Assembly: GCA_018268355.1 (NCBI GenBank)
Contig: JAFDWR010000004.1
Coordinates: forward strand, 62,404-126,403
Length of the DNA stretch: 64,000 nt
Source: Armatimonadota bacterium
GTDB lineage: Bacteria; Armatimonadota; Fimbriimonadia; Fimbriimonadales; Fimbriimonadaceae
Reading direction: 5' to 3'
The position numbers and the translations under genes were made by a program. The first letter of the stretch is position 1; each line of letters opens with the position of its first letter. Shown here in pieces: positions 31,287 to 40,097 of this stretch. The notes beneath the pieces are model-generated. The model worked only from the letters and a program-made list of their open reading frames with translations, was not told the DNA's origin and ran no database searches.

Positions 31287-32515
31287 TGTTGGGTTAGGCC
31301 CGTGATCTTCTTCTCGCGGATGACGGTAACGCGGACGGCGGTCGGCTGGCTGGCCCCCGCCTCGATTGTCTTGATGAGTTGGTGGAAGACCTCTTGGGCG
31401 GAGACATCGTCCACCTTCTCGGGGTCGACAATGACCTGGATCTCGCGACCCGCTTGCATCACGTAGGCCCGCTCCACGCCGGGGAGCCGCATTGCCATCT
31501 CCTCAAGGTCGAGGAGCCGTTTGGCATAGGATTCGAGGTTCTCTCGCCTTGCGCCGGGCCGGGCCGCACTCGCGGTGTCGGCGGCGATGACGATGGCGTC
31601 GAGCCACGTTTCCGGTTCAATTTCGCGGTGGTGGGCACCGACGGCGTGACTGATCGCGGCGGGCTCGCCCGATTGGCGACAGAACTCCATCCCCGCGAGG
31701 GCATGGGACGATCCGCTCGTGGATTCCAGCGCCTTGCCGATGTCGTGGAGGAGGCAGGCCCGCCGGGTTTGGGTTTCGTCGAGGCCGAGGTCGGCGGCGA
31801 TCATGCCCCCGATGTGGGCGACTTCGACCGAGTGGCGAAGGACGTTCTGGCCATAGCTCGTGCGGAAGTGGAGCTGGCCGAGCACCTGGGCAATCTGGTC
31901 ATTCACGTTGCCCGCCTTGGCTTCCTTCGCGGCATCGCGACCTAACTTCAGGCACGCGGCATGGATCTCTTTCTCCGCCTTTTGGTGGAGCTCGTCGATG
32001 CGTGCGGGATGAATGCGACCATCGAGCATGAGATTGAGCAGGGTGAGCCTTGCGACCTCGCGGCGGATGGGGTGGAAGGTGCTGAGGACGACAGCATCGG
32101 GGTGGTCGTCGATGAGGAGGTCGACCCCGGTGATCTGCTCGAAGGCCTTGATATTTCGGCCCTCGCGGCCGATGATCCGCCCCTTCATGTCGGCTGACGG
32201 CAGGTCGACGAGCTGGTGGGTGGTCGCCTGGGTGGTTTGACCCGAGAGCCGTTCGATCGCGGTGACGATTGCCTCCTTGGCGCGCAGCTCGGACTCCTGG
32301 AGCAGGGCGGCCTCACGGCGGTCCGCCTCGCGCTGAACCGCTTCGGCGTCGCGCTCGGCTTGGCGCTTCTCCTCTTGTTGCTTACGGGCGGCTGCGAGTT
32401 CGTCGACAAGCTGGAGCCGCTGCTGCTCGGCGGCCTTGGCGCGCTGGTTCAGCAGGGCATAGGCGATCCCGCCGCCGATACCCACTCCACCCAGCCCAAA
32501 CAGCCACTCCGTCAT
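31283..32515 (-). CDS. rny: Ribonuclease Y
   Basis: The product is 410 aa, shorter than the usual 510-520. An N-terminal membrane anchor (5-21), a short charged coiled coil (about 25-85), a KH domain with GRIIGREGRNIKAFE (112-126) and an HD domain with His228, LLHDIGKA (His257-Asp258) and VGAHHREIEP are present. The missing length is in the coiled coil. RNase Y initiates mRNA decay at the membrane. It overlaps recX upstream and ogt downstream by 4 nt each. recA followed by rny is a frequent order in bacteria. Confidence 0.95.
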   Translation of the reverse strand: MTEWLFGLGGVGIGGGIAYALLNQRAKAAEQQRLQLVDELAAARKQQEEKRQAERDAEAVQREADRREAALLQESELRAKEAIVTAIERLSGQTTQATTHQLVDLPSADMKGRIIGREGRNIKAFEQITGVDLLIDDHPDAVVLSTFHPIRREVARLTLLNLMLDGRIHPARIDELHQKAEKEIHAACLKLGRDAAKEAKAGNVNDQIAQVLGQLHFRTSYGQNVLRHSVEVAHIGGMIAADLGLDETQTRRACLLHDIGKALESTSGSSHALAGMEFCRQSGEPAAISHAVGAHHREIEPETWLDAIVIAADTASAARPGARRENLESYAKRLLDLEEMAMRLPGVERAYVMQAGREIQVIVDPEKVDDVSAQEVFHQLIKTIEAGASQPTAVRVTVIREKKITGLTQQ

Positions 32516-32946
32516 CGCGATTCCAATTCCTCCATCACGCTTCGCACGCAGTCCTCATCGTATCCTCTCGCGCTCAGCCCACGACCGATTTTCGCGAGCG
32601 AATCACCCTTCGAGAGCCGCTGTTCGGCCCATTCCCGTGCTTGTGCGAGGTCGTTCTCGCCGCTTGCCGTTGGCTCCAGGCCCCGTCGCAGAAGCTCTGC
32701 ATTTTGTCGATGCACGCCTCTCCCCTTTCGCAACTGGGCCTGGAGCACTTCCTCGGCAAGCCGATCATCCTTGACCATTCCTTTCGCTTCGAGCCAAAGG
32801 AGGACGGGATCGGGATCAATCCCACGCTCGGAAAGGAATCGAGCCACTTCGGCCCGACTCCTTTCGCGTTTGGCGATCTGCTTCAGGGCGAGATCGAGCC
32901 CTTCTGGAAGGTTATTCGAGGTCGTCGGGACCCTCTTCTTGTTCAA
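32512..32946 (-). CDS. recX: Regulatory protein RecX
   Basis: From TTG 32946 the product is 144 aa, within the RecX range. The helical repeats typical of RecX are visible: [28 protein letters not shown], then [18 protein letters not shown] and [25 protein letters not shown]. RecX binds RecA filaments and limits their activity. The frame extends further upstream inside recA, but that part is Ser/Arg-rich shadow translation, so a start overlapping recA by 35 nt is preferred; the exact codon is uncertain. Confidence 0.8.
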   Translation of the reverse strand: MNKKRVPTTSNNLPEGLDLALKQIAKRERSRAEVARFLSERGIDPDPVLLWLEAKGMVKDDRLAEEVLQAQLRKGRGVHRQNAELLRRGLEPTASGENDLAQAREWAEQRLSKGDSLAKIGRGLSARGYDEDCVRSVMEELESR

Positions 32947-33985
32947 CCGCGGCGACCGCAGGAGCCGCAACTCGCTCGGCGGCAAAGAGGTCGCGGACCT
33001 TCTTGTCCAGTTCGTTGAACACGGCAGGGTTCTCATCGAGGAACGTGCGCGCGTTGTCGCGGCCCTGACCCAGACGCACTTCGCCGTAGTTGTAGTAGGT
33101 GCCCGCTCGAGCGACGAGGTTTCGCGCCACCGCGACGTCGAGGAGATCGCCCGATCGGCTGATGCCCTTGCCAAAGATCATGTCGAACTCAGCGGTGCGG
33201 AAGGGAGGGGCAACCTTGTTCTTCACGATCTTCACCTTGGTTCGCGAGCCGATCTGGTCCGCGCCCGACTTGATCGCATCGCCGCGACGGACCTCAAGCC
33301 GCACCGACGACCAGAACTTCAGCGCGCGACCACCAGGAGTCGTTTCCGGGTTGCCGTACATCACGCCGATCTTTTCGCGGAGCTGGTTGATGAAGATCGC
33401 AGCGGTGTTCGACTTGTTCAGCGAACCACCGAGCTTTCGAAGGGCCTGGCTCATCATGCGGGCTTGGATACCAACGTGGCTATCCCCCATTTCGCCCTCA
33501 AGTTCGGCCTTCGGAACGAGCGCGGCAACCGAGTCCACGACGACGACGTCAATCGCGCCAGAGCGGATCATGCCATCGGCGATCTCGAGGGCCTCTTCGC
33601 CGCTGTTCGGCTGGGCGATGTAGAGCTTATCGACGTCGACACCCAGCGTTCGGGCATATTCGGGGTCGAGTGCGTGCTCAGCATCGATGTAAAGCGCGGT
33701 GCCACCCTGCCTCTGGGCCTCGGCGACGCAGTGGAGGGCGAGCGTGGTCTTTCCGCCCGACTCCGGTCCATAAATCTCGGTGATGCGGCCCTTCGGGATG
33801 CCGCCGATGCCAAGCGCCATGTCGAGCGAGAGCGATCCCGTCGAGATGGCCGCCACGAGCTGGCGCTCGGAGCCACCCAGCCGCATGATCGACCCCTTTC
33901 CAAAGGTCTTTTCAAGCTGGGAGAGAGCAAGATCAAGCGCGCGTTCGCGGTCCGTCATGGTTTCTTTGGTGGACGATGCAGCCAT
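32912..33985 (-). CDS. recA: Recombinase RecA
   Basis: The product is 357 aa from ATG 33985, which has GAGGA 8 nt upstream; an upstream ATG at 34021 would lie in the promoter. Walker A GPESGGKT (73-80), the [19 protein letters not shown] region ([14 protein letters not shown]), [20 protein letters not shown] and the acidic C-terminal tail are all standard. RecA forms filaments on single-stranded DNA for repair and SOS induction. A palindromic operator candidate (34014-34036) abuts the -10 box, and recX, rny and ogt follow in one direction. Confidence 0.98.
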   Translation of the reverse strand: MAASSTKETMTDRERALDLALSQLEKTFGKGSIMRLGGSERQLVAAISTGSLSLDMALGIGGIPKGRITEIYGPESGGKTTLALHCVAEAQRQGGTALYIDAEHALDPEYARTLGVDVDKLYIAQPNSGEEALEIADGMIRSGAIDVVVVDSVAALVPKAELEGEMGDSHVGIQARMMSQALRKLGGSLNKSNTAAIFINQLREKIGVMYGNPETTPGGRALKFWSSVRLEVRRGDAIKSGADQIGSRTKVKIVKNKVAPPFRTAEFDMIFGKGISRSGDLLDVAVARNLVARAGTYYNYGEVRLGQGRDNARTFLDENPAVFNELDKKVRDLFAAERVAAPAVAAVEQEEGPDDLE

Positions 33986-34008
33986 GGTGTTTTTCCTCAA
34001 CGAAATCG

Positions 34009-34014
34009 ATTGTA
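34009..34014 (-). promoter_or_regulatory. -10 box of recA
   Basis: TACAAT, 23 nt upstream of the recA ATG and touching the ACACACA/TGTGTGT inverted repeat. Confidence 0.6.
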
Positions 34015-34036
34015 CACACAAAACGTGAATGTGTGT
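34014..34036. promoter_or_regulatory. Inverted repeat in the recA promoter (LexA-type operator candidate)
   Basis: ACACACA-N9-TGTGTGT occupies the spacer between the recA -10 box and the expected -35 region, a typical repressor position. The motif is unlike the E. coli or Gram-positive SOS boxes. Confidence 0.5.
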
Positions 34037-34088
34037 CTACTATTTTCCGAAAAGTTGAGAAAAGTGCCTTGACCGCCACGCCCTGACC

Positions 34089-34529
34089 TTACTTCTTCAC
34101 AAAAATGAACTCGCCGACGTCCTTGGTGGCATTCTTTGAAATCGGTTTGAGCTTCTTTCCGCCCTCAAGAATCTCCATCTCGAGGTCCGACTGGTTCACC
34201 TTTGCCCCCGGCTGCTTCTTCAGCTCTTCAATCGACTGACCCATGATCTTGTCCGGGGTCAGCTTGATCGTATTACCGTTCACGGTGAACTTGCCCGACA
34301 TCTCAAAGATCATGTTGAGGTTGAACGTCCCGTCCGCCTTCAGCTCCAGCTTCATCGACTCCATCATCATCTTCGCCATGCCTTCCATGCCGCTCGACTT
34401 GGAATCGGCAGGCATCTTGAAAGACGAAGGGTCTGCGGCATAGGTGCCGGCAAGCGAGGAGGCCGACGTTCCGCCATTACAACCCACAAGGGCGACGGCG
34501 AGAACGGAAACGATCAGGGCAGCTTTCAT
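34089..34529 (-). CDS. Predicted lipoprotein, unknown
   Basis: The product is 146 aa. Signal and lipobox end at Cys17 (LVGC). The mature part is Met- and Lys-rich in the middle and reads as a small beta-strand domain (LELKADGTFNLNMIFEMSGKFTVNGNTIKL), like other bacterial proteins whose name is only a domain of unknown function. TATACT lies 6 nt before the ATG, so the mRNA is probably leaderless. It is followed closely, upstream on the map, by a second lipoprotein gene in the same direction. Confidence 0.75.
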   Translation of the reverse strand: MKAALIVSVLAVALVGCNGGTSASSLAGTYAADPSSFKMPADSKSSGMEGMAKMMMESMKLELKADGTFNLNMIFEMSGKFTVNGNTIKLTPDKIMGQSIEELKKQPGAKVNQSDLEMEILEGGKKLKPISKNATKDVGEFIFVKK

Positions 34530-34535
34530 GCCCCT

Positions 34536-34541
34536 AGTATA
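34536..34541 (-). promoter_or_regulatory. -10 box of the 146-aa lipoprotein gene
   Basis: TATACT, 6 nt before the ATG; leaderless arrangement. Confidence 0.6.
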
Positions 34542-34546
34542 GGTCC

Positions 34547-35020
34547 TCAGTACACTTTTTCGGGGCGGGTACGCCGAAACTCGTACCGGCCGTCCACCCT
34601 ATCGATCACCGATTCCACCGCCGTCATCGACTTGCCATCCGCCGCCACTTTCAAGATGATCGGCTTGCGATAAGCCTCCAGCAGCGACTCCTTGGTGATT
34701 GCGGTGAAGCCAAAGGTCTTCTGGTCGAGCTCGTCGGGGATCTCGGCCTGCAGTTCCTTACACTTCAGCGTGATCCGGCTCTTTTCCATCGACCACGTGC
34801 CGATGACATCCCACTTCTGGTGGGGCGCATCCACGTGGAGCTTGAACTTGTCGCCCGCAAAAAGCTGGACAAACGCCTTCACCGTGCCATCGACCTTGCC
34901 CTTGTCGAAGGGTTCAAACGTGCCCACCCACATGCCATAAAACGGCATCTTTGGATCGGGGCCACACCCGGCCAAAAAGACGGCGGGAGCAAGAGCAAGA
35001 AGAGGGAGAAGCCGTTTCAT
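34547..35020 (-). CDS. Predicted lipoprotein, unknown
   Basis: The start ATG 35020 gives a 157-aa product with a lipoprotein signal ending LAGC (Cys19); the longer frame has no reason to be used. The ATG overlaps the queE stop (ATGA), so it is cotranslated with queE. The mature part is a small soluble domain with alternating charged and hydrophobic residues (FYGMWVGTFEPFDKGK, then VIGTWSMEKSRITLK), resembling the layout of the neighbouring lipoprotein (GTY / GTW and ADG segments), but the two are not clearly homologous. Confidence 0.7.
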   Translation of the reverse strand: MKRLLPLLALAPAVFLAGCGPDPKMPFYGMWVGTFEPFDKGKVDGTVKAFVQLFAGDKFKLHVDAPHQKWDVIGTWSMEKSRITLKCKELQAEIPDELDQKTFGFTAITKESLLEAYRKPIILKVAADGKSMTAVESVIDRVDGRYEFRRTRPEKVY

Positions 35021-35748
35021 GTGCCTTTTGTGTTTCCAAAGAGGTCGATGTGGAGCCGGGGACAAAGTCGCCATCCGCGCTGAATGCAAGGCTCGACAAG
35101 GGTGCGCGCCCGCGCGTGCAAGGTCGCCGAATCGGTCCCTTCGGGCATGATGAGCACGCGGTCGCTCGGCACCCCCGGAAGCTCGCCCATGATCGATTCA
35201 ATCTCCGCGAAGTCGCTCTCCGCGCGGTCGCCAACGACGAACTTGAACTGAAAGGGATACGCCTCGATCAGGCGGCGCAAGACGTCGAACGAAAGCCGCG
35301 AGGCCTCGTGGCGCGCCGCCCAGCCCGAATCCTCGTCCGGCGTGCTGCTTGCGAGCTTCGGCGAGATCGACATCAGGTCACATTCGACCGCGCGAAACAC
35401 CGTTCCCGCGGTTTCGATCGTGATGTGCAATCCCCGCTCGCGAAAGCCCGCGGTGAGGGCCTCGACCCCTTCAAAGAGCATGGGTTCGCCGCCGGTGAGC
35501 ACGACGTGCTGGGCGGGGCCACGCTCGCGGTCGCAAAGCGCAAGGATCTCGTCGAGGGGAAGGGTGGGACCCTCGGGACTCCAGCTCGCATAGGGCGTGT
35601 CGCACCAGCGACACCGCAAGTTGCAGCCGCTCAGCCGCAGAAACCACGACGGGACTCCGGTCAGGATGCCTTCGCCCTGGATCGAAAGGAACGATTCGGC
35701 AACGCGAAGCTTGGTGTCTGGGTTACTGGTGGCGAGGGAGCCTGCCAT
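35017..35748 (-). CDS. queE: 7-carboxy-7-deazaguanine synthase QueE
   Basis: The product is 243 aa. The radical-SAM cluster motif is SGCNLRCRWCDTPY with Cys42, Cys46 and Cys49 (C-x3-C-x2-C), preceded by ESFLSIQGEG and followed by LTGGEPML. QueE contracts the ring of carboxytetrahydropterin to make 7-carboxy-7-deazaguanine for queuosine. Other queuosine genes are not in the window. ATG 35748 is chosen because TACACT lies exactly 7 nt upstream; GTG 35754 would fall inside that spacer. Confidence 0.93.
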   Translation of the reverse strand: MAGSLATSNPDTKLRVAESFLSIQGEGILTGVPSWFLRLSGCNLRCRWCDTPYASWSPEGPTLPLDEILALCDRERGPAQHVVLTGGEPMLFEGVEALTAGFRERGLHITIETAGTVFRAVECDLMSISPKLASSTPDEDSGWAARHEASRLSFDVLRRLIEAYPFQFKFVVGDRAESDFAEIESIMGELPGVPSDRVLIMPEGTDSATLHARARTLVEPCIQRGWRLCPRLHIDLFGNTKGT

Positions 35749-35755
35749 CGCCACC

Positions 35756-35761
35756 AGTGTA
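35756..35761 (-). promoter_or_regulatory. -10 box of queE
   Basis: TACACT, 7 nt before the queE ATG; leaderless arrangement. Confidence 0.6.
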
Positions 35762-35776
35762 CCGGCGCAGGCGGGA

Positions 35777-36835
35777 TCAACCGCCGATCTTGTAGTTCGC
35801 GGTTCGGTACTTCTCGTCCCAGTTCTTATAGGTGATTCGAATCTGGCTCGGGTTCGTACCCTTCGGCACGTTGCAGATCAGGCGGACCGTGATCTCCTCG
35901 CCCTGGGGCACTTCGCCGTCGTAATAGGCTTCCGAGCTCGACCGGATCAGCTTGCTGTGGGTGTAGACGTCGATGAGGTCATCTTCGGTCTTGAACTGGA
36001 CGCCCCAGCAGCCGTACCAACAGCGGCTCTTGTTTGAGGCGACGCCCTTCAGTCGGAACTTGAGCACCCACTGGTCTTGGTCCTTTTCGGGACGAAGGTA
36101 GTTGTCCGATCCGGTGAGGATCGTGGTGCTCTTTTCTGCGCTGACGAGGGTGACATCGTAGCCGGGGAAGGGCCATGCCTCGCCGAGGTTCAGGTTCACC
36201 GAATCGCGCGGGGTGAAGCCGTCTTCCGACCATTTGTCGGCGAGCTTCGCCACCTTGCCACGCAGGTCATAGCGGACCACGGCGGCGGAGTCGTCATAGG
36301 TGCGCTGGACCATGAGCTTCGGGGTTTCGCCGTCGCTCGGAACGCGCAGACAGCAGGTGACGCTGACCTTTTGGCCCGGCTTCAGCTGCATGTCGACATA
36401 GCGCTTGGCATCGCCGACCCACGGGGAGTGGGCCAGCTTAAAGACGCGGTCGTCGCCCGTGATCGCCTGGATGTTGAACGAGTTGTACCAAAGGCGGGTG
36501 TCCTTGTTGTTCGGGTTCTGGACCGTGTACTTGAGGATGAGGAGCTTTTCGGTCTTCATCGGGTTCCAGCCCACGACGCCGTCGGTGACTTCGGCGAGGA
36601 ATCGGTCGGCGCGGTATTCGGCGGAGACGAGGGTGAAGTTGAGGGGGGCTTCCTTACCGATCGTGTAGGTTTGGCCGAACTTTCCGAACTCGCCGGGGAG
36701 CTGCTTGGTGCCGAGGACGATGCTGCCTCCCTGGGAGGACGGGGTGGGGGGCTTCGGCTTCGGTTTCGGCTTGCCCGACTGGGCAAGGAGGGGCTGCGCG
36801 AGGAGGAGCAACGGAATCAGGGCATAGGCTCTCAT
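35777..36835 (-). CDS. Secreted protein with two DUF4352-like Ig-fold domains
   Basis: From ATG 36835 the product is 352 aa with a signal peptide (MRAYALIPLLLLAQPLLAQ) and a Lys/Pro linker. Two domains of about 140 aa each begin with a similar strand (LNFTLVSAEYRADRF and YDVTLVSAEKSTTIL) and each contains an ILKYTVQNPNN- or LKFRLKGVASNKS-like strand followed by a WY-G or WYNSF segment, the pattern of DUF4352-like Ig-fold domains. Function is unknown; extracellular binding or structural role is likely. TACAAT sits 6 nt before the ATG. Confidence 0.65.
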   Translation of the reverse strand: MRAYALIPLLLLAQPLLAQSGKPKPKPKPPTPSSQGGSIVLGTKQLPGEFGKFGQTYTIGKEAPLNFTLVSAEYRADRFLAEVTDGVVGWNPMKTEKLLILKYTVQNPNNKDTRLWYNSFNIQAITGDDRVFKLAHSPWVGDAKRYVDMQLKPGQKVSVTCCLRVPSDGETPKLMVQRTYDDSAAVVRYDLRGKVAKLADKWSEDGFTPRDSVNLNLGEAWPFPGYDVTLVSAEKSTTILTGSDNYLRPEKDQDQWVLKFRLKGVASNKSRCWYGCWGVQFKTEDDLIDVYTHSKLIRSSSEAYYDGEVPQGEEITVRLICNVPKGTNPSQIRITYKNWDEKYRTANYKIGG

Positions 36836-36841
36836 GGCGTT

Positions 36842-36847
36842 ATTGTA
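36842..36847 (-). promoter_or_regulatory. -10 box of the two-domain secreted protein
   Basis: TACAAT, 6 nt before ATG 36835; leaderless arrangement. Confidence 0.6.
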
Positions 36848-37101
36848 CGGGGGTTTTTGCGGGGATGGGAATGGGGCAATTCTGATCCACACTCAATGAG
36901 GAAGAGTGAAATCCGTTCGCTGCGAGGTCCAAATCCAACTGAGGCTGCGAAAGCGAATCCAGCCCTCTTGCTCGAAGACCTGAAGGCTTGAGAAAGAAAG
37001 GCACTTCACGTCAACTGTCGTGACTTTCAGGCGCCTAGCATCCTGTAGCATTGAAGCGAGAGACTCAGACCAAGGAGATTTCTTCCAGGAGTGAAACCAC
37101 G

Positions 37102-38544
37102 ATGAGCATGTTTGATCCGATCCGCGAACTAGCTAAAGCGATCCTGGGAACGAAGAACACGGTCAGGCCCGACTCTCGGAATATCACTGCTCAACTGGGC
37201 CCAACAGGGCAACCCCAACCTGGGCAAAAGAAACAGGCCGAAACAGACATAAGGCCCTTGCCAGAGTATCTCTTTGTTCTCAAAGCCCTCCAAATCAAGT
37301 GCCCAGCAATTTTCGTGACAGGTGGGGCCGGCACCGGAAAGTCAACTTTGATTCGCTACCTCCAGACGAACCTTAAGAACATCGCCGTTGTTGCTCCAAC
37401 TGGCGTAGCAGCCCTTAATGTTGGGGGCGCAACTATTCACTCGTTCTTCGGATTTCCGCCGAAGACCATCAACCCGGACGAAGTCTACAGAATGAAACAA
37501 AGTTCAAGGGATGTGGTCAAGAATCTGGAGGCGTTGATTGTAGATGAGATTTCAATGGTAAATGCGAGCATGATTGATGCCATCAACTTAAGTTTGCAAA
37601 AGGAACGTAACTGCGCATTGCCGTTTGGAGGAGTGCCAGTCGTGTTTGTAGGCGACTTACTGCAGTTACCTCCTGTTGTCGTCGATGCGGAGCAGGCTCG
37701 GTTTTTTACCCACAGGTATGGTGGTCCGCACTTCATTTTCGCAGACATTTTGAAGACGGTACCTCTTGTTACAATCGAGCTCCAACAGGTAATGCGACAA
37801 ACTGATGTAGTCTTCATCAGTCTCTTGAAAAAGTTGCGCATAGGTTTGGAATTGGATGCAGTCATAAATGATCTAAATCAAAATTGCCACCTTGAAGCAA
37901 CGAATCCGAGAATAAATGAGGTTCATCTAGTTCCTACGAAGAGATTGGCAGCGGGCATTAACGCTACGAAATTGAAGGCGTTGGATTCAAAGGAGTGGTC
38001 ATTCAATTCAAGCCATACTGGGCGCTATGATCCAAATCGAGATCCACTGCCAGCTCCCGTTGTTTTGAGCGTAAAAGTTGGATGTCAGGTACTTTTCGTC
38101 AAGAATAATCAACCATGGTGGAGCAATGGAACCGTTGGAGAAGTTACTAGGATTGACGCAGACTGTATCTATGTTAAGATAGCTGATGTAAACAACGAAG
38201 TAAAGGTCGAGCGTGCCATGTGGGAAATGTTTGAATATTACTATAATCGAGAAACGATGAGAATTGAATCAGAGGTCGTTGGTACATTCACGCAATTTCC
38301 ACTCACGTTGGGGTGGGCCCTTACCATACACAAAGCTCAGGGACTAACCCTTGCGTCCGTCAAAGTTGATCTAGGTGAAGGTGCGTTCTGTGAAGGTCAA
38401 ACATATGTTGCTTTATCTCGTTGTCGAACAATCGATGGGGTGCGTCTGGATCGAAAAATTCTCCCTCGTGACATAATCGTTGATGCGCGAATCAAGGCAT
38501 GGTATGAACAGATAAGGCCTTTCGTAAATGAGATTGAAAGTTAG
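37102..38544 (+). CDS. Pif1/RecD-like superfamily 1 DNA helicase
   Basis: From ATG 37102 (AGGAG 10 nt upstream) the product is 480 aa. Walker A GGAGTGKST (74-82), APTGVAALNVGGATIHSFF, the DEISM Walker B (148-152), GDLLQLPPV, a QVMRQTD motif and the C-terminal GWALTIHKAQGLTL and YVALSRCR motifs form a Pif1-type helicase core. Pif1 enzymes unwind DNA 5' to 3', including G-quadruplexes. The gene is visibly more AT-rich and uses A/T-ending codons far more than its neighbours, suggesting horizontal acquisition. The region in front (36848-37101) has no gene I can support. Confidence 0.88.
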   Translation: MSMFDPIRELAKAILGTKNTVRPDSRNITAQLGPTGQPQPGQKKQAETDIRPLPEYLFVLKALQIKCPAIFVTGGAGTGKSTLIRYLQTNLKNIAVVAPTGVAALNVGGATIHSFFGFPPKTINPDEVYRMKQSSRDVVKNLEALIVDEISMVNASMIDAINLSLQKERNCALPFGGVPVVFVGDLLQLPPVVVDAEQARFFTHRYGGPHFIFADILKTVPLVTIELQQVMRQTDVVFISLLKKLRIGLELDAVINDLNQNCHLEATNPRINEVHLVPTKRLAAGINATKLKALDSKEWSFNSSHTGRYDPNRDPLPAPVVLSVKVGCQVLFVKNNQPWWSNGTVGEVTRIDADCIYVKIADVNNEVKVERAMWEMFEYYYNRETMRIESEVVGTFTQFPLTLGWALTIHKAQGLTLASVKVDLGEGAFCEGQTYVALSRCRTIDGVRLDRKILPRDIIVDARIKAWYEQIRPFVNEIES

Positions 38545-38648
38545 GTGCGAAGGATGAATGAGCACCTTGAGATCATCGAGGGACGAGAAGAATCTTTTTT
38601 GATCAAGCTTGTGTTTGAGAGGTCACGAGGTGAGCGGCGGCTCTCCAT

Positions 38649-38706
38649 CCCCCTGTCTCTGGGCGAAGGAGCGAAGCGACGGGGCGAGGACGGGCAGAGA
38701 CAGGGG
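38649..38706. repeat. B-type palindromic repeat
   Basis: The 58-bp element starts CCCCCTGTCTCTG and ends CAGAGACAGGGG, an inverted pair. The inside (GGGCGAAGGAGCGAAGCGAC, then GGGGCGAGGACGGG) is the reverse complement of the B elements at 39774, 41900 and 44508. Confidence 0.85.
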
Positions 38707-38780
38707 TGCTCCGCCACCCGCGAACCAATGCCCAATCAGGATCGTTAAACTTCGAGGAGCAAGCAAAAGCACTCCCAGTC

Positions 38781-39635
38781 ATGAACACGGGCAAGCCGAT
38801 CCCGACGACCTACCGCTTCCAAGTCGACATCAACGCCGACTCGATGCGGGATGTCTTCGCGGCCTTTGGGGACAACTGGTACTGCGACAACGGGGGCGAC
38901 GCCGGCCTCGTCCCCGCCTCCGAGGTGGAGCCGATCATCCAGCGTCAGACCCTGGACAAGGCGACCGGCGAGCTGGTGGACGATCCGGAGTACTACCTGT
39001 TCCGCTTCACGGGCGAGCCCGTTCTCGACGTCCGGCTGATTGACGAGGTGAAGGCTTTTCTCGCCGGAGAGCCTTCGGCAGTGAGCGAGATGGGCGTTTG
39101 GGATTCCGATAGCCTCCGGGCCCATGCCTGTGTGGTCGCGCCGTGGGAGACGCTGCCAAAGGGCGTCCAGCTCCACGACAAGACCTGGCCCCGGAATGCG
39201 GACTGGGTTCGCCACGCGCGCTACATCGTGGGGACGCTCTTCCCGGATGTGGACCTGCCCGAGGATGACATCGCCCCCACCCGGGCGCCGAGGCAATTCA
39301 GCAAAGGGAAGGTCATCTTTGCGGTCGTCGGATTGCTCCTGTTTTGGTACGGGGCGACGATCTTGGCCAAGTCGAGCACCTTGGCCCACGCCCTGGTGGT
39401 GAAGGAAGAGTGCGCCGTGGTTGGAAAGGAGCGTCGGGAGGTGCTCGCGTGCTTCTCGTCGCACGGCATTCGGTGGGACCCCTTTGTGAAACCGCAGGGG
39501 CTAACCGCTCAGCTGCCGATCCACTTCCCGTGGTTCGTGCCCTCGTTTGGCGACAACTACGAGCTTGAGTTTGTCTTTGATGCGTCGGACAAGCTGGTGA
39601 GCTGTCGACTGCGGACGGTGGTCGGAGCGCTGTAG
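38781..39635 (+). CDS. Membrane protein with large cytoplasmic domain, unknown
   Basis: From ATG 38781 the product is 284 aa. The first 170 residues are soluble and Asp/Trp/Pro-rich, with no signal peptide. One hydrophobic helix follows (about 178-196), then an external domain of about 85 aa with two cysteines (VKEECAVVG, EVLACFSS) and YELEFVFDASDKLVSCRL at the end. I recognise no family. The upstream sequence is the B-type repeat, so the promoter is uncertain; GAGGAG lies 22 nt upstream of the ATG, too far for a normal ribosome site. Confidence 0.6.
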   Translation: MNTGKPIPTTYRFQVDINADSMRDVFAAFGDNWYCDNGGDAGLVPASEVEPIIQRQTLDKATGELVDDPEYYLFRFTGEPVLDVRLIDEVKAFLAGEPSAVSEMGVWDSDSLRAHACVVAPWETLPKGVQLHDKTWPRNADWVRHARYIVGTLFPDVDLPEDDIAPTRAPRQFSKGKVIFAVVGLLLFWYGATILAKSSTLAHALVVKEECAVVGKERREVLACFSSHGIRWDPFVKPQGLTAQLPIHFPWFVPSFGDNYELEFVFDASDKLVSCRLRTVVGAL

Positions 39636-39642
39636 GGCGGGT

Positions 39643-39965
39643 GACCCCCGTCTCTGCCCGCTGTCCCCGTGTTTGTCAGTGAACTAAAGGGTTCTATGTG
39701 GCAGGCGACCCCCTGTCTCCGCCCGCTGTCCCCGCGTTTGTCAGAGAACTAAAGCGTGCTATGGGGCAGGCGACCCCCTGTCTCCGCCCGCGCCTCGCCC
39801 TCGTCGCTTCGCTCCTTCGCCCAGAGACAGGGGGTAACGGCGGCTGTCTTCGCGTACGAGCGTTCTCGAATTGGATCTCAGGATCGATCTGACGGCCACC
39901 GACTTTGCCCCGCGACCGGGCGGAGCCCCGGCTTGCCGGGGTGAGGGTGTGGCCGGGCGGGAGCG
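39643..39965. repeat. Composite repeat I: two 64-bp tandem units, B element and A-type remnant
   Basis: This covers most of the gene-free stretch 39636-40097. Two units of about 64 bp (39643-39706 and 39707-39771; CTGTCCCCG...TGTCAG...ACTAAAG...CTATG-GGCAGG) lead into a B element (39774-39834) with CCCCCTGTCTC/GAGACAGGGGG ends. After a 73-bp spacer comes an A-type core (GCGACCGGGCGGAGCCCCGG, from about 39910). The same order is found at 41767-42097. I see no protein-coding frame. Confidence 0.8.
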
Positions 39966-40097
39966 GGCCGCCCGCCGCAAAGCACGGTTTGTGGAGACCG
40001 GTAGCACGGGGACAGCACGTGCCGGGCGGGGTTCACATCCGCCCAAAGCACAGGAAACTCCCACACTCCACCCAAGCTACACTAGACCCACAACCCC

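Noticed and set aside
36896-36991. 31-codon frame between the secreted protein and the helicase
   Set aside because: Too short and without SD or -10 support; it could be the tail of a lost gene, but this cannot be shown.
39643-39835. Tandem repeats as a CRISPR array
   Set aside because: Only two or three units per site, no variable spacers of equal length and no cas genes nearby.
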